From a virus, in the IMG/VR virus record IMGVR_UViG_3300007734_000988, positions 1 to 36,345 of that record: a stretch of 36,345 nucleotides of DNA; one strand, 5' to 3'. The position numbers were made by a program, and so were the translations under genes. Below the pieces are notes generated by a model. It was not told where the DNA came from. It saw nothing but the letters and a program-made list of their open reading frames with translations, and made no database searches. Below, one piece after another: positions 8,259 through 15,872 of this stretch (the stretch's first letter is position 1; each line of letters starts with the position of its first letter).

Positions 8259-10634
8259 TCACGGCCGCGCGTAGATGATCAGCCGCCAGTTGGCGGTGTT
8301 GGTAAAGGTGGTGGTGCTGAGCGAGCCGGTCTTGTCCACCCACTCCACGGAAGACGCTGGTGCATTGTTGACGCTGACGCCGACGTTGGTGGAGTTGGCC
8401 CACACGGTGCCCCACGGACGGCTCACTCCGGTGTACCAGATCGCGGTTATCGGCACTTCGTCACCGGCCGTCCAGCCGCGCTCAGCCACGACGTTCCGCA
8501 GCACGGCGCGGACGACGGTGGGAGTGACGGGGAGTCCGTGCGCCATCTGGATCAAGGTCGAGAATCCGCAGGTGATGTTGGTCGAAACGAATTCGCGGAG
8601 GGCGATGGAGATGTTGGCGGCGGCGAGCGTGGCCGTGAAGTTGGTTTTGAAGTCGAGCGTGTAGCCGTTGGTCAGCGCTCCGGCGAAGGTGCTGTTGGTG
8701 GTGATGACGGTGTTCGTCTGAGAACTGCTGGCGTTGAAAACCACGCTGGTGCCGGTTGAGTAGATGACCATGTTGGTGCCCTGCTCGATGCCCCGGAACT
8801 CCGCGACGTGCAGGTTGGTCGGGCCGCTGGCGACGATGCCGCGAAAGAGCGGCTGAATCGTCGCGTTGGAAACGGCCACGTTGTAAATGTTCGTGATCGA
8901 GTTGGTCAGGTAGGTGTTGTTGAGGTCGGCCAACGTCACGTAAAGATTTGTGTTCCCCACGCCCGAGCCGCCGATGACGGTCCAGCGCGAATTGAGATAT
9001 TTCAATTTCACGGTCAGGTTGGTGCCGACGGGGAAATCGGCGGTCGTCATGTTGGCGATGCGCGTGTCGGAGGCGGACGTGAACCCGGATTCGTTGGCGA
9101 GGGTCATGGTGTAGCCGGACTGGTTGTGCAGGGTGATGACGCGATCCGTCCAGCGGTTGGTGATGGCGTCCAGATACCAGTTGGCTGACGGGCCGGAGAG
9201 GACGAAGTAGCTGGCCGAGTCCGAAATGGACATGATGTTATGACCGTTGGCGAGGCTGGTGATGGCGGTCGAGGTTTCAGTCCATGAGCTGGTGTTCGTC
9301 GAGTAGCCTTTGAACAGGGCGTTGCTGGAGACCGGCCCCATGATCGGCCCGGCGAAGGTGAAATAATTTGATGTATTCCCAAAAGCGAAATGATTGGCGG
9401 CCAGCGCGTCAACGTAGCTTCCGAAGACCGCACTGTTGACGTAAGAGGCGGTCGAGCGGCTCCCGACCGCAATCGAATTCACGCCCGTCGCGTACAGTTC
9501 CTCGACGCCCACCGCAACGGAATAGTTTCCTTCCGCGCCGACGCCGTACCCAACGCCGAGACTCGGTGATCCATACGACGTGACCGAGTTGCCAAGAGCG
9601 ATGCTTCCAGTGTTCGTTGCCACCGCATACCAGCCGATGCCCACGCTCTGTGCGCCGTTTGCTATGGAAAGTGCGCCGAGCTGCAAACTTTGATTGCCCA
9701 ATCCAGGGCTGTCGAAATTCGTCACCGTCAGGGAATGGATGACCACGTTGCTCATGTTGCCGCTGACGTTGGTGAGGACGGTGCCGCGAATGGTTCCGTT
9801 GGTGACGCTGCCGATGGTGCCGGAGATTTCACGCGCACCCTGAATCACGGCGTTGACGTTCGTGCTCATGCGCTCGGTGACGTTGGTGAGCGTGCCGGTG
9901 ACGAGGGCGATGTTGCTGCCGGAGATGGATGGGGCGTTGGTGATGGCGGAGTTGGTGAGGCCGCCGCCGGTGATGGCGGGGGCTTGGAAAATGGTGTTGG
10001 TGAAAATGTTGGTGGTGGGGACGGTGGTGAGGGCGTGGAGGAGGGCGGTCGCGCCGGCGGGGATGCGGTTGGTGCTGATTCCGAGGGCGGAGGCGAGCAG
10101 GGAAAAAATGTTGGTCTGCGCGCCGAGATTGGTGTTGTAGGTGTAGGGGACTATGACGGGGAAGGAGCTGGCCACGGTGCTGGTGGAGTAGGTGACATTG
10201 CCCCAGCCGGTGCCGCCGAAGGTGATGGTGAGGTTGGTGCTGACCGGGGCCTGGAAGGTGAGGGTGTTGGTGGTGCTGCCGTAGTTCACGACGAGCGGGC
10301 CGGTGAAGGGGTAGGCTTGGATCTGGAGGTAGAGGTTGGTGCGCGACCAGCCGATGGAGTTGGTGGCGGAGATCTGGGTGGCGGAGTTGGTGAGGTTGGT
10401 GGTCCAGGTGCGGGTGTCGCTGTTGACGACGAGCGTGTTGGTGTTCACCGGGGTGTTGGTGATGGTGAGGGTGGCGGTGATGCGGGTGGCGGCGGACGCG
10501 GAGAAGGCGAGAAGGAAAAAAAGGAGCGTAGCGCAGAGTTGCACTCTGCTGTGTCGCCGAATTGCATTCGGCAGGGCGGCGAAGCGGTGCGGCAGATTAA
10601 AAATCTGCGCTACGGGCGAGGTGAGATGTTTCAT
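8259..10634 (-). CDS. Exported tail fibre/adhesin with YadA-like head repeats
   Basis: 791 residues, very rich in Thr, Asn and Ser. The N-terminus has a signal-peptide-like core (LLFFLLAFSASAAT, ending near residue 49), although the gene lies in the tail operon. Residues about 315-420 contain SIALGNS, SVAVGVE, SIAVGSRS and similar 14-residue units typical of the trimeric beta-roll head of YadA-type autotransporters. Many phage fibres borrow this fold. The rest is beta-rich, consistent with a trimeric fibre shaft and C-terminal tip. Residues 8-36 are encoded by an inserted repeat element (10527-10614) lying between the start codon and the hydrophobic core. The stop codon is followed after 34 bases by the lipoprotein. 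Role: probably the receptor-binding fibre, or a surface adhesin made by the lysogen. Confidence 0.75.
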   Translation of the reverse strand: MKHLTSPVAQIFNLPHRFAALPNAIRRHSRVQLCATLLFFLLAFSASAATRITATLTITNTPVNTNTLVVNSDTRTWTTNLTNSATQISATNSIGWSRTNLYLQIQAYPFTGPLVVNYGSTTNTLTFQAPVSTNLTITFGGTGWGNVTYSTSTVASSFPVIVPYTYNTNLGAQTNIFSLLASALGISTNRIPAGATALLHALTTVPTTNIFTNTIFQAPAITGGGLTNSAITNAPSISGSNIALVTGTLTNVTERMSTNVNAVIQGAREISGTIGSVTNGTIRGTVLTNVSGNMSNVVIHSLTVTNFDSPGLGNQSLQLGALSIANGAQSVGIGWYAVATNTGSIALGNSVTSYGSPSLGVGYGVGAEGNYSVAVGVEELYATGVNSIAVGSRSTASYVNSAVFGSYVDALAANHFAFGNTSNYFTFAGPIMGPVSSNALFKGYSTNTSSWTETSTAITSLANGHNIMSISDSASYFVLSGPSANWYLDAITNRWTDRVITLHNQSGYTMTLANESGFTSASDTRIANMTTADFPVGTNLTVKLKYLNSRWTVIGGSGVGNTNLYVTLADLNNTYLTNSITNIYNVAVSNATIQPLFRGIVASGPTNLHVAEFRGIEQGTNMVIYSTGTSVVFNASSSQTNTVITTNSTFAGALTNGYTLDFKTNFTATLAAANISIALREFVSTNITCGFSTLIQMAHGLPVTPTVVRAVLRNVVAERGWTAGDEVPITAIWYTGVSRPWGTVWANSTNVGVSVNNAPASSVEWVDKTGSLSTTTFTNTANWRLIIYARP
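10527..10614. repeat. MITE-like element of three hairpins inside the fibre gene
   Basis: Perfect 11-bp terminal inverted repeats CGTAGCGCAGA (10527-10537) and TCTGCGCTACG (10604-10614) enclose three hairpins: CAGAGTTGCACTCTG (10534-10548), GCCGAATTGCATTCGGC (10556-10572) and GCAGATTAAAAATCTGC (10592-10608). It has no coding capacity of its own, but it is read as residues 8-36 of the fibre. It resembles repeat clusters I associate with Verrucomicrobia. Confidence 0.85.
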
Positions 10635-10637
10635 TGG

Positions 10638-11267
10638 TTAGTTGGTGTTCACGCCGGGGGTGCCGTCATCGGCGATGGTCTGCTCGAAGGTGTGGCCGTT
10701 GTTCTGGCTCTGTAAAATCAGGGTGGCTCCGGCGGGGTTGAGGCCGTATTTCACGCAGCCGGCGATCTTCGCGTTCATCACTTCCTCCCACGTCGGGATG
10801 GCCGGGGCCACGGCCACGGTGTTGTCGATGCCGGCATCGCGGATGGTAAAGGTGGAGGTGCCGTAAACGACACGGCCGTCAGTGGTGTAGCCCCAGACGG
10901 TGAGATCGTAATCGCCAGGCGTGAGGGCGGTCTCGGCGTAGGTGAAGGAAACATAGACGTGCTGGCCGGTGCCGGCGTTCCATTCGGCCACGGTCACCGC
11001 GTCATTGATCTCGGCGGCGGTGAGAGATTTCAACATCAGCGGGGCGCTGGCCGGGCTGTCCTTGGCCTTGACCTGGACGAAGACCTGGGTGGCGTTCGTC
11101 ATGTCGTACGGCTCGGCGGGATTCTTGTCGTCCATCATCAAAAACCGGAAGGCCATGTCGGTGGCTTTCCAGCCGGCGGGGTTCTGGTTGGTGGAGGCGA
11201 CAAAAGGTTTCCGCACGTCCTTGGGGGTGAGGATGCAGCTGATGACGGTTTCGGTGAATTGGCTCAT
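10638..11267 (-). CDS. Baseplate/fibre-attachment protein (BppU-like N-terminus)
   Basis: 209 residues. The first 130 residues form a beta-sandwich-like region (FRFLMMDDKNPAEPYDMTNA, then VFVQVKAKDS and YDLTVWGYTTDGRVV) resembling the N-terminal domain of baseplate upper proteins that anchor fibres to siphophage tips. The remaining part is probably a short linker. It directly precedes the fibre gene, in line with a connector role. Its start overlaps the stop of the upstream tail gene by four bases. The family call rests on sequence pattern only; the tail-tip location is better supported. Confidence 0.6.
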   Translation of the reverse strand: MSQFTETVISCILTPKDVRKPFVASTNQNPAGWKATDMAFRFLMMDDKNPAEPYDMTNATQVFVQVKAKDSPASAPLMLKSLTAAEINDAVTVAEWNAGTGQHVYVSFTYAETALTPGDYDLTVWGYTTDGRVVYGTSTFTIRDAGIDNTVAVAPAIPTWEEVMNAKIAGCVKYGLNPAGATLILQSQNNGHTFEQTIADDGTPGVNTN

Positions 11268-11704
11268 GGCGTGGGGACGGCGCTGGGTTGACCGACGGCG
11301 AAGGAATAGACGACGGAGAGGGAGGCATCGCCGCTGGGCTTGGCTTCAAAGCCGGCCAGCACGGCGTTGGGGTAGATGATCACGCCGCCGGCACCGCCAA
11401 TGATGCCGGTCTCCAGGGTGCCGATGTCCGCGATTTTCAGGGGGATTTCCTCGGCGAAGAGGAACGCCTCCTCCGCCGTGGCAAAATCAATCTCCGTTGT
11501 AAAAGTTTTGACGGCGGAGAGGCCGCCGAGGGAGAGGTGGGTGGAGAAAGTCACCTCCAGCCCGGCGCTGGTCTGGAGGTTGCGGGTCCACGGGGCAGTG
11601 TAGTCCATCAGCCACGGGACGCGGTAGCCGCGATCCACGCCGCTGGCGATGATCCAGGGAAGATCGGCGGCTCGAAGGCCGGTGAATTTAGCGTAGCGGG
11701 CCAC
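11264..11704 (-). CDS. Tail structural protein, unknown
   Basis: 146 residues, no membrane segment, mixed alpha/beta composition. I do not recognise the family. It lies between the tail tube region and the fibre-attachment protein and is coupled to the latter by a four-base overlap. A tail completion, tip or chaperone-linked role is inferred from position. The C-terminus is short and Pro-rich (QPSAVPTP). Confidence 0.55.
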   Translation of the reverse strand: MARYAKFTGLRAADLPWIIASGVDRGYRVPWLMDYTAPWTRNLQTSAGLEVTFSTHLSLGGLSAVKTFTTEIDFATAEEAFLFAEEIPLKIADIGTLETGIIGGAGGVIIYPNAVLAGFEAKPSGDASLSVVYSFAVGQPSAVPTP

Positions 11705-11716
11705 GGCGGTTGGGAG

Positions 11717-11920
11717 TTATTGCGGCGGGGCGGGCGCGGCTTTGCCGCCGGGGGGCAGCGGGGCGGCGGCGGGCGCGGCGCGGAGGGCGTCGCCCTCGCT
11801 CAACATGCGGACGACGTCGTCGAGCATGAGGGCGGCGTTGAGTTCCACGCCGGTGGTTTTTTTCCGGGTGCGAAGTTCGAGGGCTTGCTTTGCGATTTGT
11901 TCGATCAGTTTTTCATTCAT
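11717..11920 (-). CDS. Small helical protein downstream of tail tube, possible tail chaperone
   Basis: 67 residues: an N-terminal helical part (KLIEQIAKQALELRTRKKTT) and a Pro/Ala-rich tail. It sits just after the tail tube gene, where siphophages usually encode tail assembly chaperones, but it is shorter than typical chaperones and I see no frameshift partner. A chaperone role is a guess from position. Confidence 0.45.
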   Translation of the reverse strand: MNEKLIEQIAKQALELRTRKKTTGVELNAALMLDDVVRMLSEGDALRAAPAAAPLPPGGKAAPAPPQ

Positions 11921-11938
11921 GGTGGTTTCAGGTTGCCC

Positions 11939-11975
11939 ACCCTCACCCCGGCCCTCTCCCCCAGGAGAGGGAGAA
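11939..11975. repeat. CCCTCACCCCGG hairpin repeat, copy 1 (intergenic)
   Basis: The element reads CCCTCACCCCGGCC and then a hairpin of CCCTCTCC and GGAGAGGG with loop CCCA. It fills most of the gap between the tail tube gene and the small downstream gene. Near-identical copies occur at 15814, 18131 and 27426. Confidence 0.88.
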
Positions 11976-11995
11976 GCCGGGGCGGGCGGAGGGGT

Positions 11996-12997
11996 TTAGT
12001 AGGTGCCGGGGGCGACGAGGGTGGACATGGCGGCCTGGGCACCGGTGCTGAACGGGCGGGAGGCATACCAGCCGTATTCGCCCTGCCGCAGGACTTCATC
12101 ACCGAAGCGGAAGCCGGCGCTGACCAGCGAGGCGAGCGGGATGGTGAGGGTGGTGGTGGTGTCGGTGCCGGTGATGACCAGCGGCCAGGAGACGTGACTT
12201 TGCGCGCGGCCGGAGATCTGCGACGCGGCCGAGACACCGATGGCGGTGAGGAGCTGCGCGGGCGTCGGTCCCACGGGGACACACTTGGCCATGACCTCGA
12301 TGCCCTGGTAGGTGATCTTGCGGATGGTGCCCTGCACGGCGTGCATCTTGACCTTGAGGTTCGCGCTGATCGTCCACTTTGTTTCCGCCTCGAAGCTGGC
12401 AAAACCAGTGGGGCAGACGAGGGATGAGACGGGGTTGGTGCCGGACCAGGCGGCGGTGTAGGCCTGTTGTTTGGCCTGGGTGCTGGTGAGGGTGGTGTCC
12501 ACCACGGTGGTGTTCCCGCCGATGGTGTAGAGGGAGCTCGCGGCGGTGGGCGCGAGGCCGGTGCCGATGACGCCCGAGATTTCCATCGCGCCGAAGAGCG
12601 AGTCGTCCACGCCGAGATGGAGGTCGGGCAGCTTGGTGATGGCGCTGGCGATGATGGTGCCGCCGCCGTTGCCGCTGGAGTCGTGGAAGAGCGTGGGCAC
12701 GTCCGCGGCGGTGGTGAGGTCGAAGCCCATCGCGAGATTCATGTAGTCATTCCAGAGGAGCGCGGCGAGGTCGGCATTGACGTGGCCGCTGGGCGTGAAG
12801 CCGGCCTTCACGTGGGCGCCGAAAAAGGTTTTGTCGAACTCGCCGTGGAATGATGAAGTCTTCGGCTTGTACTCGGTGGCGATCTCCAGGGACACGTCGT
12901 CCTTGGTGAAGATGGAGCAGGAGGCGGCGGCGGTGTTGGCTTTGACGATGCGGCACGGCCCCACAAAGAGGGCGGCGCGGGTGGGATTGAGGGGCAT
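11996..12997 (-). CDS. Major tail tube protein
   Basis: 333 residues, Ala/Thr/Gly-rich, beta-rich, without signal or membrane segments. It lies after the connector, neck and terminator genes and before the chaperone-like gene and tape measure, the normal place for the tail tube protein of a long non-contractile tail. No sheath gene accompanies it. Sequence patterns such as EIATEYKPKTSSF and GFTPSGHVNADLAALLW are typical of tube proteins that handle the N-terminal arm and beta-sandwich, but I cannot name a precise family. ATG at 12997 is supported by a complete N-terminus right after the upstream gene's 3' spacer. Confidence 0.68.
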   Translation of the reverse strand: MPLNPTRAALFVGPCRIVKANTAAASCSIFTKDDVSLEIATEYKPKTSSFHGEFDKTFFGAHVKAGFTPSGHVNADLAALLWNDYMNLAMGFDLTTAADVPTLFHDSSGNGGGTIIASAITKLPDLHLGVDDSLFGAMEISGVIGTGLAPTAASSLYTIGGNTTVVDTTLTSTQAKQQAYTAAWSGTNPVSSLVCPTGFASFEAETKWTISANLKVKMHAVQGTIRKITYQGIEVMAKCVPVGPTPAQLLTAIGVSAASQISGRAQSHVSWPLVITGTDTTTTLTIPLASLVSAGFRFGDEVLRQGEYGWYASRPFSTGAQAAMSTLVAPGTY

Positions 12998-13019
12998 ATT
13001 TTATTCTTGGGTTGGGGGT

Positions 13020-13760
13020 TTAGGTGTAGAGGGAAAGCTGGGTGTCGCTCGGAAAACTGCCGGAGAGAAAGGCGCGGGCGCGGAGAATTTTCGGACCGCT
13101 CGTGAGGGCCACGGGCGAGGTGTAAAGGACGGCGGCGGCGTTCCCGCTCCAGGGCGGTGATCCGTCCAGCGTGTAGTAGACGCTCGATCCGACGGGCGCG
13201 GTGATGGTGACGGTCTGCGGGGTGACACCGCTCGAGGGCGAGAAGGTGGGGAGCGGCTGGACTTTGGCGATGGCCTCGCCGTCGTCTTCGAGGCAGACAA
13301 AATTGCACTGGTAGCCGATGAGGTTGGCCTCTTTCAAATTCAGCGGCGTGAGAAACTGCTCGTCGCAGCGGAAGGCTTTGGTGAGGCCGCGCAGGCAGTG
13401 GCCTTTAAGCACGTCCCGAATGCGTCGGGCAATGGTGCGCGCGGATTTGCCGGTGCCGGTGGGGCCGTTGTTGAGTTCAACGATCTCATAGACCTGGACG
13501 GCGGGCTGGAGTTCCAGCGGGCCGTAGCTGCCGCCGAGGTTGGGATCGCGGGCCTCGAGCTGGGGGATGACGACGGAGACGCCGCGCTTGCCGCCCTTGG
13601 CCGCGAGCACGGCCTGCTTGCGCTCGATCTCGAGGGCGACGTTGCCGCGCTCGGCGACGACGACGGTGATGTCCGTAAAGTAGGAATCGGATTCGAGGAT
13701 GGCCTCGATCTCGTAGGGGAGAAGATCGATGACGTCGATCGCGTTGATGGTGGTGCTCAC
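13020..13760 (-). CDS. Tail terminator/minor tail protein with C-terminal chitobiase-like domain
   Basis: 246 residues. The first 165 fit a tail terminator/completion protein by position, following the HK97 gp10-like gene. The last 75 (TPQTVTITAPVGSSVYYTLDG, then LYTSP and LRARAF) match the small beta-sandwich found at the C-terminus of chitobiases and many phage and secreted proteins, which acts as an adhesive or carbohydrate-contacting add-on. A decorating domain on this protein would lie on the outside of the tail. The start overlaps the upstream stop by four bases. The domain call for the C-terminus is firmer than the terminator call. Confidence 0.66.
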   Translation of the reverse strand: MSTTINAIDVIDLLPYEIEAILESDSYFTDITVVVAERGNVALEIERKQAVLAAKGGKRGVSVVIPQLEARDPNLGGSYGPLELQPAVQVYEIVELNNGPTGTGKSARTIARRIRDVLKGHCLRGLTKAFRCDEQFLTPLNLKEANLIGYQCNFVCLEDDGEAIAKVQPLPTFSPSSGVTPQTVTITAPVGSSVYYTLDGSPPWSGNAAAVLYTSPVALTSGPKILRARAFLSGSFPSDTQLSLYT

Positions 13761-14314
13761 TTTCCACCTCCGGCGGGGTAGGCGGACATGGCGGCGAAGA
13801 TGGCGCTGGCGTAGAGCGGGGTGCGGGCGGTGAGGCCGTCGCGCACGAAGTGGCGGCCGGTGATGGAGACGTGGCGGGTGTGGGCGCGCACCTGGCCGCG
13901 CGCGCGTTCCCCGGCGGTTTTGAGGCGTCCGTCGGCATGGCGGAGATTTCCTTTGCCGGCCAGCAGGCGGGTGTGGGCCTTGACCTGCACGTCGCCCTCG
14001 AATCCTTCCTCCTGCATCGCGGCGTAGCTCACGTTCGAGCCGATGCTGGAGACCAGGCTGTCACCCATGATGGTGGTGCGGCCGGCGCGGAGGGAGCCGC
14101 GCAGGCGGCCGGTGATGATGCGGCAGCCGATGGCGACGGTCGGGCCTTTGCGCGGGAAGTTGAGGCGCTCCTTTTGGATGACCGAGACGGTGAGCAGGTT
14201 CTCCTGGTCCATGGCGCGCGCGCCGGCGCGAACGAGGCCGACGGAATCCTGGGCGCGGGCCAGCAGGGGCTGGGTGCGGGGATCGACGGTGATGTACACT
14301 TCGTGAGTGGTCAT
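13757..14314 (-). CDS. HK97 gp10-like neck/tail completion protein
   Basis: 185 residues, basic. The central part (SNVSYAAMQEEGFEGDVQVKAHTR, split by a Gly loop) has the NxSYAxxxExG pattern of HK97 gp10-like and virion morphogenesis proteins that join head and tail. Position between the connector and the terminator agrees. Four-base overlaps at both ends show tight coupling within the head-tail joining cassette. Confidence 0.72.
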   Translation of the reverse strand: MTTHEVYITVDPRTQPLLARAQDSVGLVRAGARAMDQENLLTVSVIQKERLNFPRKGPTVAIGCRIITGRLRGSLRAGRTTIMGDSLVSSIGSNVSYAAMQEEGFEGDVQVKAHTRLLAGKGNLRHADGRLKTAGERARGQVRAHTRHVSITGRHFVRDGLTARTPLYASAIFAAMSAYPAGGGK

Positions 14315-14958
14315 ACCAGTTGCATGTGGACGTACTGGGTGAGGGTGCGTTTCACGTCGGGGAGGAATTCGAGCCCGGCGAGGCTGCCGGCCACGGTGGC
14401 GGCGGCGCTGCCAGTGGTGGTGATGTCCGCGCCGAGTTTATCCTTGACCTGCCAGGCGAGGGTGCATTGCTGAAGCCAGGCAAGTTTCAAATCTTCCGGC
14501 AGGGCGGTGGCGCCGGAGGGGAGGGCGGTGGGGTAGCCGCTGTCGGCGGGTTCGAGAATGTTCCAGAAATATCCGCCGGTGTAGGTGAATTTTATTTGCG
14601 CGGAAAAGGTTCCGGCGTCCCCGGTGGTGAGATAGACCACGCCGCTCGCGGGGTGGAAGGTGCGGATGAAATCGTTGACGGTCTGGGCGACGAAGCCAAG
14701 GGCCTCGGTCTGCTTGAGGGCGATGGCGGAGATGGATTCGACCGGGGTGCGGGCGAGGATGAACTGGGAATAGTCGGCCGGGAAGATTTCGACGGCGGAG
14801 GCGGTGCGGAGAAAACAGCGGTTGCAGAATTTCTCAAACTGGGCGGCGACGCCGAGGCCGATGTTTGCGAGGACGGTGTCGAACTCGGTGCCGGCGACGA
14901 GCGAGGGCGCGAGCAGGTGGCTCTTGAGGCTGTGGAGATTGGCGAGGCCGGCGTTCAT
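14311..14958 (-). CDS. Head-tail connector protein (gp6-like)
   Basis: 215 residues. The N-terminal helices with RTPVESISAIALKQ and a region around FCNRCFLRTASAV fit head-tail connector proteins of the gp6/HK97-type family, which form a ring under the portal. The order capsid, accessory, connector, neck protein is canonical. The start codon lies at the very edge of a hairpin-rich repeat element (14961-15066), so its ribosome binding region is made of repeat DNA. Confidence 0.68.
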   Translation of the reverse strand: MNAGLANLHSLKSHLLAPSLVAGTEFDTVLANIGLGVAAQFEKFCNRCFLRTASAVEIFPADYSQFILARTPVESISAIALKQTEALGFVAQTVNDFIRTFHPASGVVYLTTGDAGTFSAQIKFTYTGGYFWNILEPADSGYPTALPSGATALPEDLKLAWLQQCTLAWQVKDKLGADITTTGSAAATVAGSLAGLEFLPDVKRTLTQYVHMQLV

Positions 14959-15149
14959 TTGGAGTGCGGTGACTTGGCACCGCTTTTTGTTCCCGGCGAG
15001 TTCTCGCCGTTCGGGCGGCGCGACGAGTCGCGCGGGCAGGAAGGCGACGACGAGTCGCCGCGCTCCAGGGCCGCCGCAGGGCGGACGAAGGGGCGCGTGA
15101 GGGCATCACGGGTCTTCATCATCCGGTCCTGCGGCGGGTGTTGGTCCAT
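14955..15149 (-). CDS. Questionable 64-residue reading frame through a repeat element
   Basis: The first 20 residues (MDQHPPQDRMMKTRDALTRP) start 26 bases after the exported protein gene and could belong to a real small gene. The rest is encoded by the hairpin cluster at 14961-15066 and is Ser/Pro/Arg-rich without protein-like character. It may be a small gene truncated by the insertion, or not a gene at all. Confidence 0.25.
   Translation of the reverse strand: MDQHPPQDRMMKTRDALTRPFVRPAAALERGDSSSPSCPRDSSRRPNGENSPGTKSGAKSPHSK
14961..15066. repeat. MITE-like element of four hairpins
   Basis: Imperfect 13-bp terminal inverted repeats (GGAGTGCGGTGAC at 14961-14973; GTCGCCGCGCTCC at 15054-15066; two mismatches) flank a chain of hairpins: GCGGTG/CACCGC, GGCGAGTTCTCGCC (14995-15008), CGCGACGAGTCGCG (15019-15032) and GGCGAC/GTCGCC (15043-15059). 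It lies between the exported protein and the connector gene. Confidence 0.82.
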
Positions 15150-15175
15150 GGTTTTGCGTTTCGGGTTTGGAGTTG

Positions 15176-15769
15176 TTACTCGTAGCGGGCGACGGCGGAG
15201 TTGATTTTATTGGTGGACAACGCGGGGCTGATGATGACGCGCACGGGCCGGCCGACGGCACCGACGAAGAGCGCCTCGCCATTGGCCGCGTTGGTGGTCG
15301 CGCCAATCGGCACGGTCACCGCGGTGTCGAGCTGGTAGAGGCGATCGCCGACCGAGCTGAGAACGCCGAAGGCGCCGGATCCGAAGACGGCGTTGGTGGC
15401 GTTGTTCGTGGCAACGAGCAGCGCGTAGTAGCCGATGCCCGAGTGTTCGAGGATGAACCCGGTGTTGGTCACCATCCCCACCACGCTGTTCACGTATTGC
15501 GTGAGGTAGGTGGAGGAGGGGTTGGTGGCGGTGATGGAGTAGGCGCCCAGGCCGGTGGTGTAGCTGGCGGTGGCGGTGTTGCTGTCCGAGTTCCAATTCA
15601 GATTCACCAGGCGAATCTGCTGTTGGGAGACGGACGGGAAGATCACAGAGGCGCCAGTGGTGGCGTTTCCGTTTCCTGATTTGGTGACGTAGGCGGGCGA
15701 GGCGGCGGGCAGGCTGACGGCCAGCAGCAGCGCGGCGGAGAGGACAATGATTTTTTTGATGGTCTTCAT
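15176..15769 (-). CDS. Exported beta-rich protein in the head-decoration slot
   Basis: 197 residues. The N-terminus is a Sec signal peptide (MKTIKKIIVLSAALLLAVSL, cleavage after about PAASPA). The mature part is rich in Thr, Asn, Ser and Gly and probably beta-structured. The gene lies between the major capsid and the head-tail connector, where siphophages usually encode a decoration or head-fibre protein. It resembles the exported fibre gene in composition (TNNATN, TNAANG). A signal peptide on a virion-operon protein is unusual. It may be a periplasm- or surface-directed cargo protein, or a structural protein with a signal-like N-terminus. No family was recognised. Confidence 0.65.
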   Translation of the reverse strand: MKTIKKIIVLSAALLLAVSLPAASPAYVTKSGNGNATTGASVIFPSVSQQQIRLVNLNWNSDSNTATASYTTGLGAYSITATNPSSTYLTQYVNSVVGMVTNTGFILEHSGIGYYALLVATNNATNAVFGSGAFGVLSSVGDRLYQLDTAVTVPIGATTNAANGEALFVGAVGRPVRVIISPALSTNKINSAVARYE

Positions 15770-15813
15770 TTTTTGTTGTGAGTTGTGGGGGTTGTTGGTT
15801 GAGAGTTTTTCCG

Positions 15814-15850
15814 CCCTCACCCCGGCCCTCTCCCCCAGGAGAGGGAGAGG
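15814..15850. repeat. CCCTCACCCCGG hairpin repeat, copy 2 (intergenic)
   Basis: Same element as at 11939, located between the capsid gene and the exported protein gene, next to a degenerate heptamer stretch (15776-15810). The stem-loop could slow polymerase or protect the 3' end of capsid mRNA; that is inference. Confidence 0.88.
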
Positions 15851-15872
15851 ACCAGGATGCGGCGGACACGGA

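Noticed and set aside
14955-15149. Well-supported 64-residue gene
   Set aside because: Most of the frame is translated repeat DNA; it is kept only as a low-confidence entry because the first 20 residues might be genuine.
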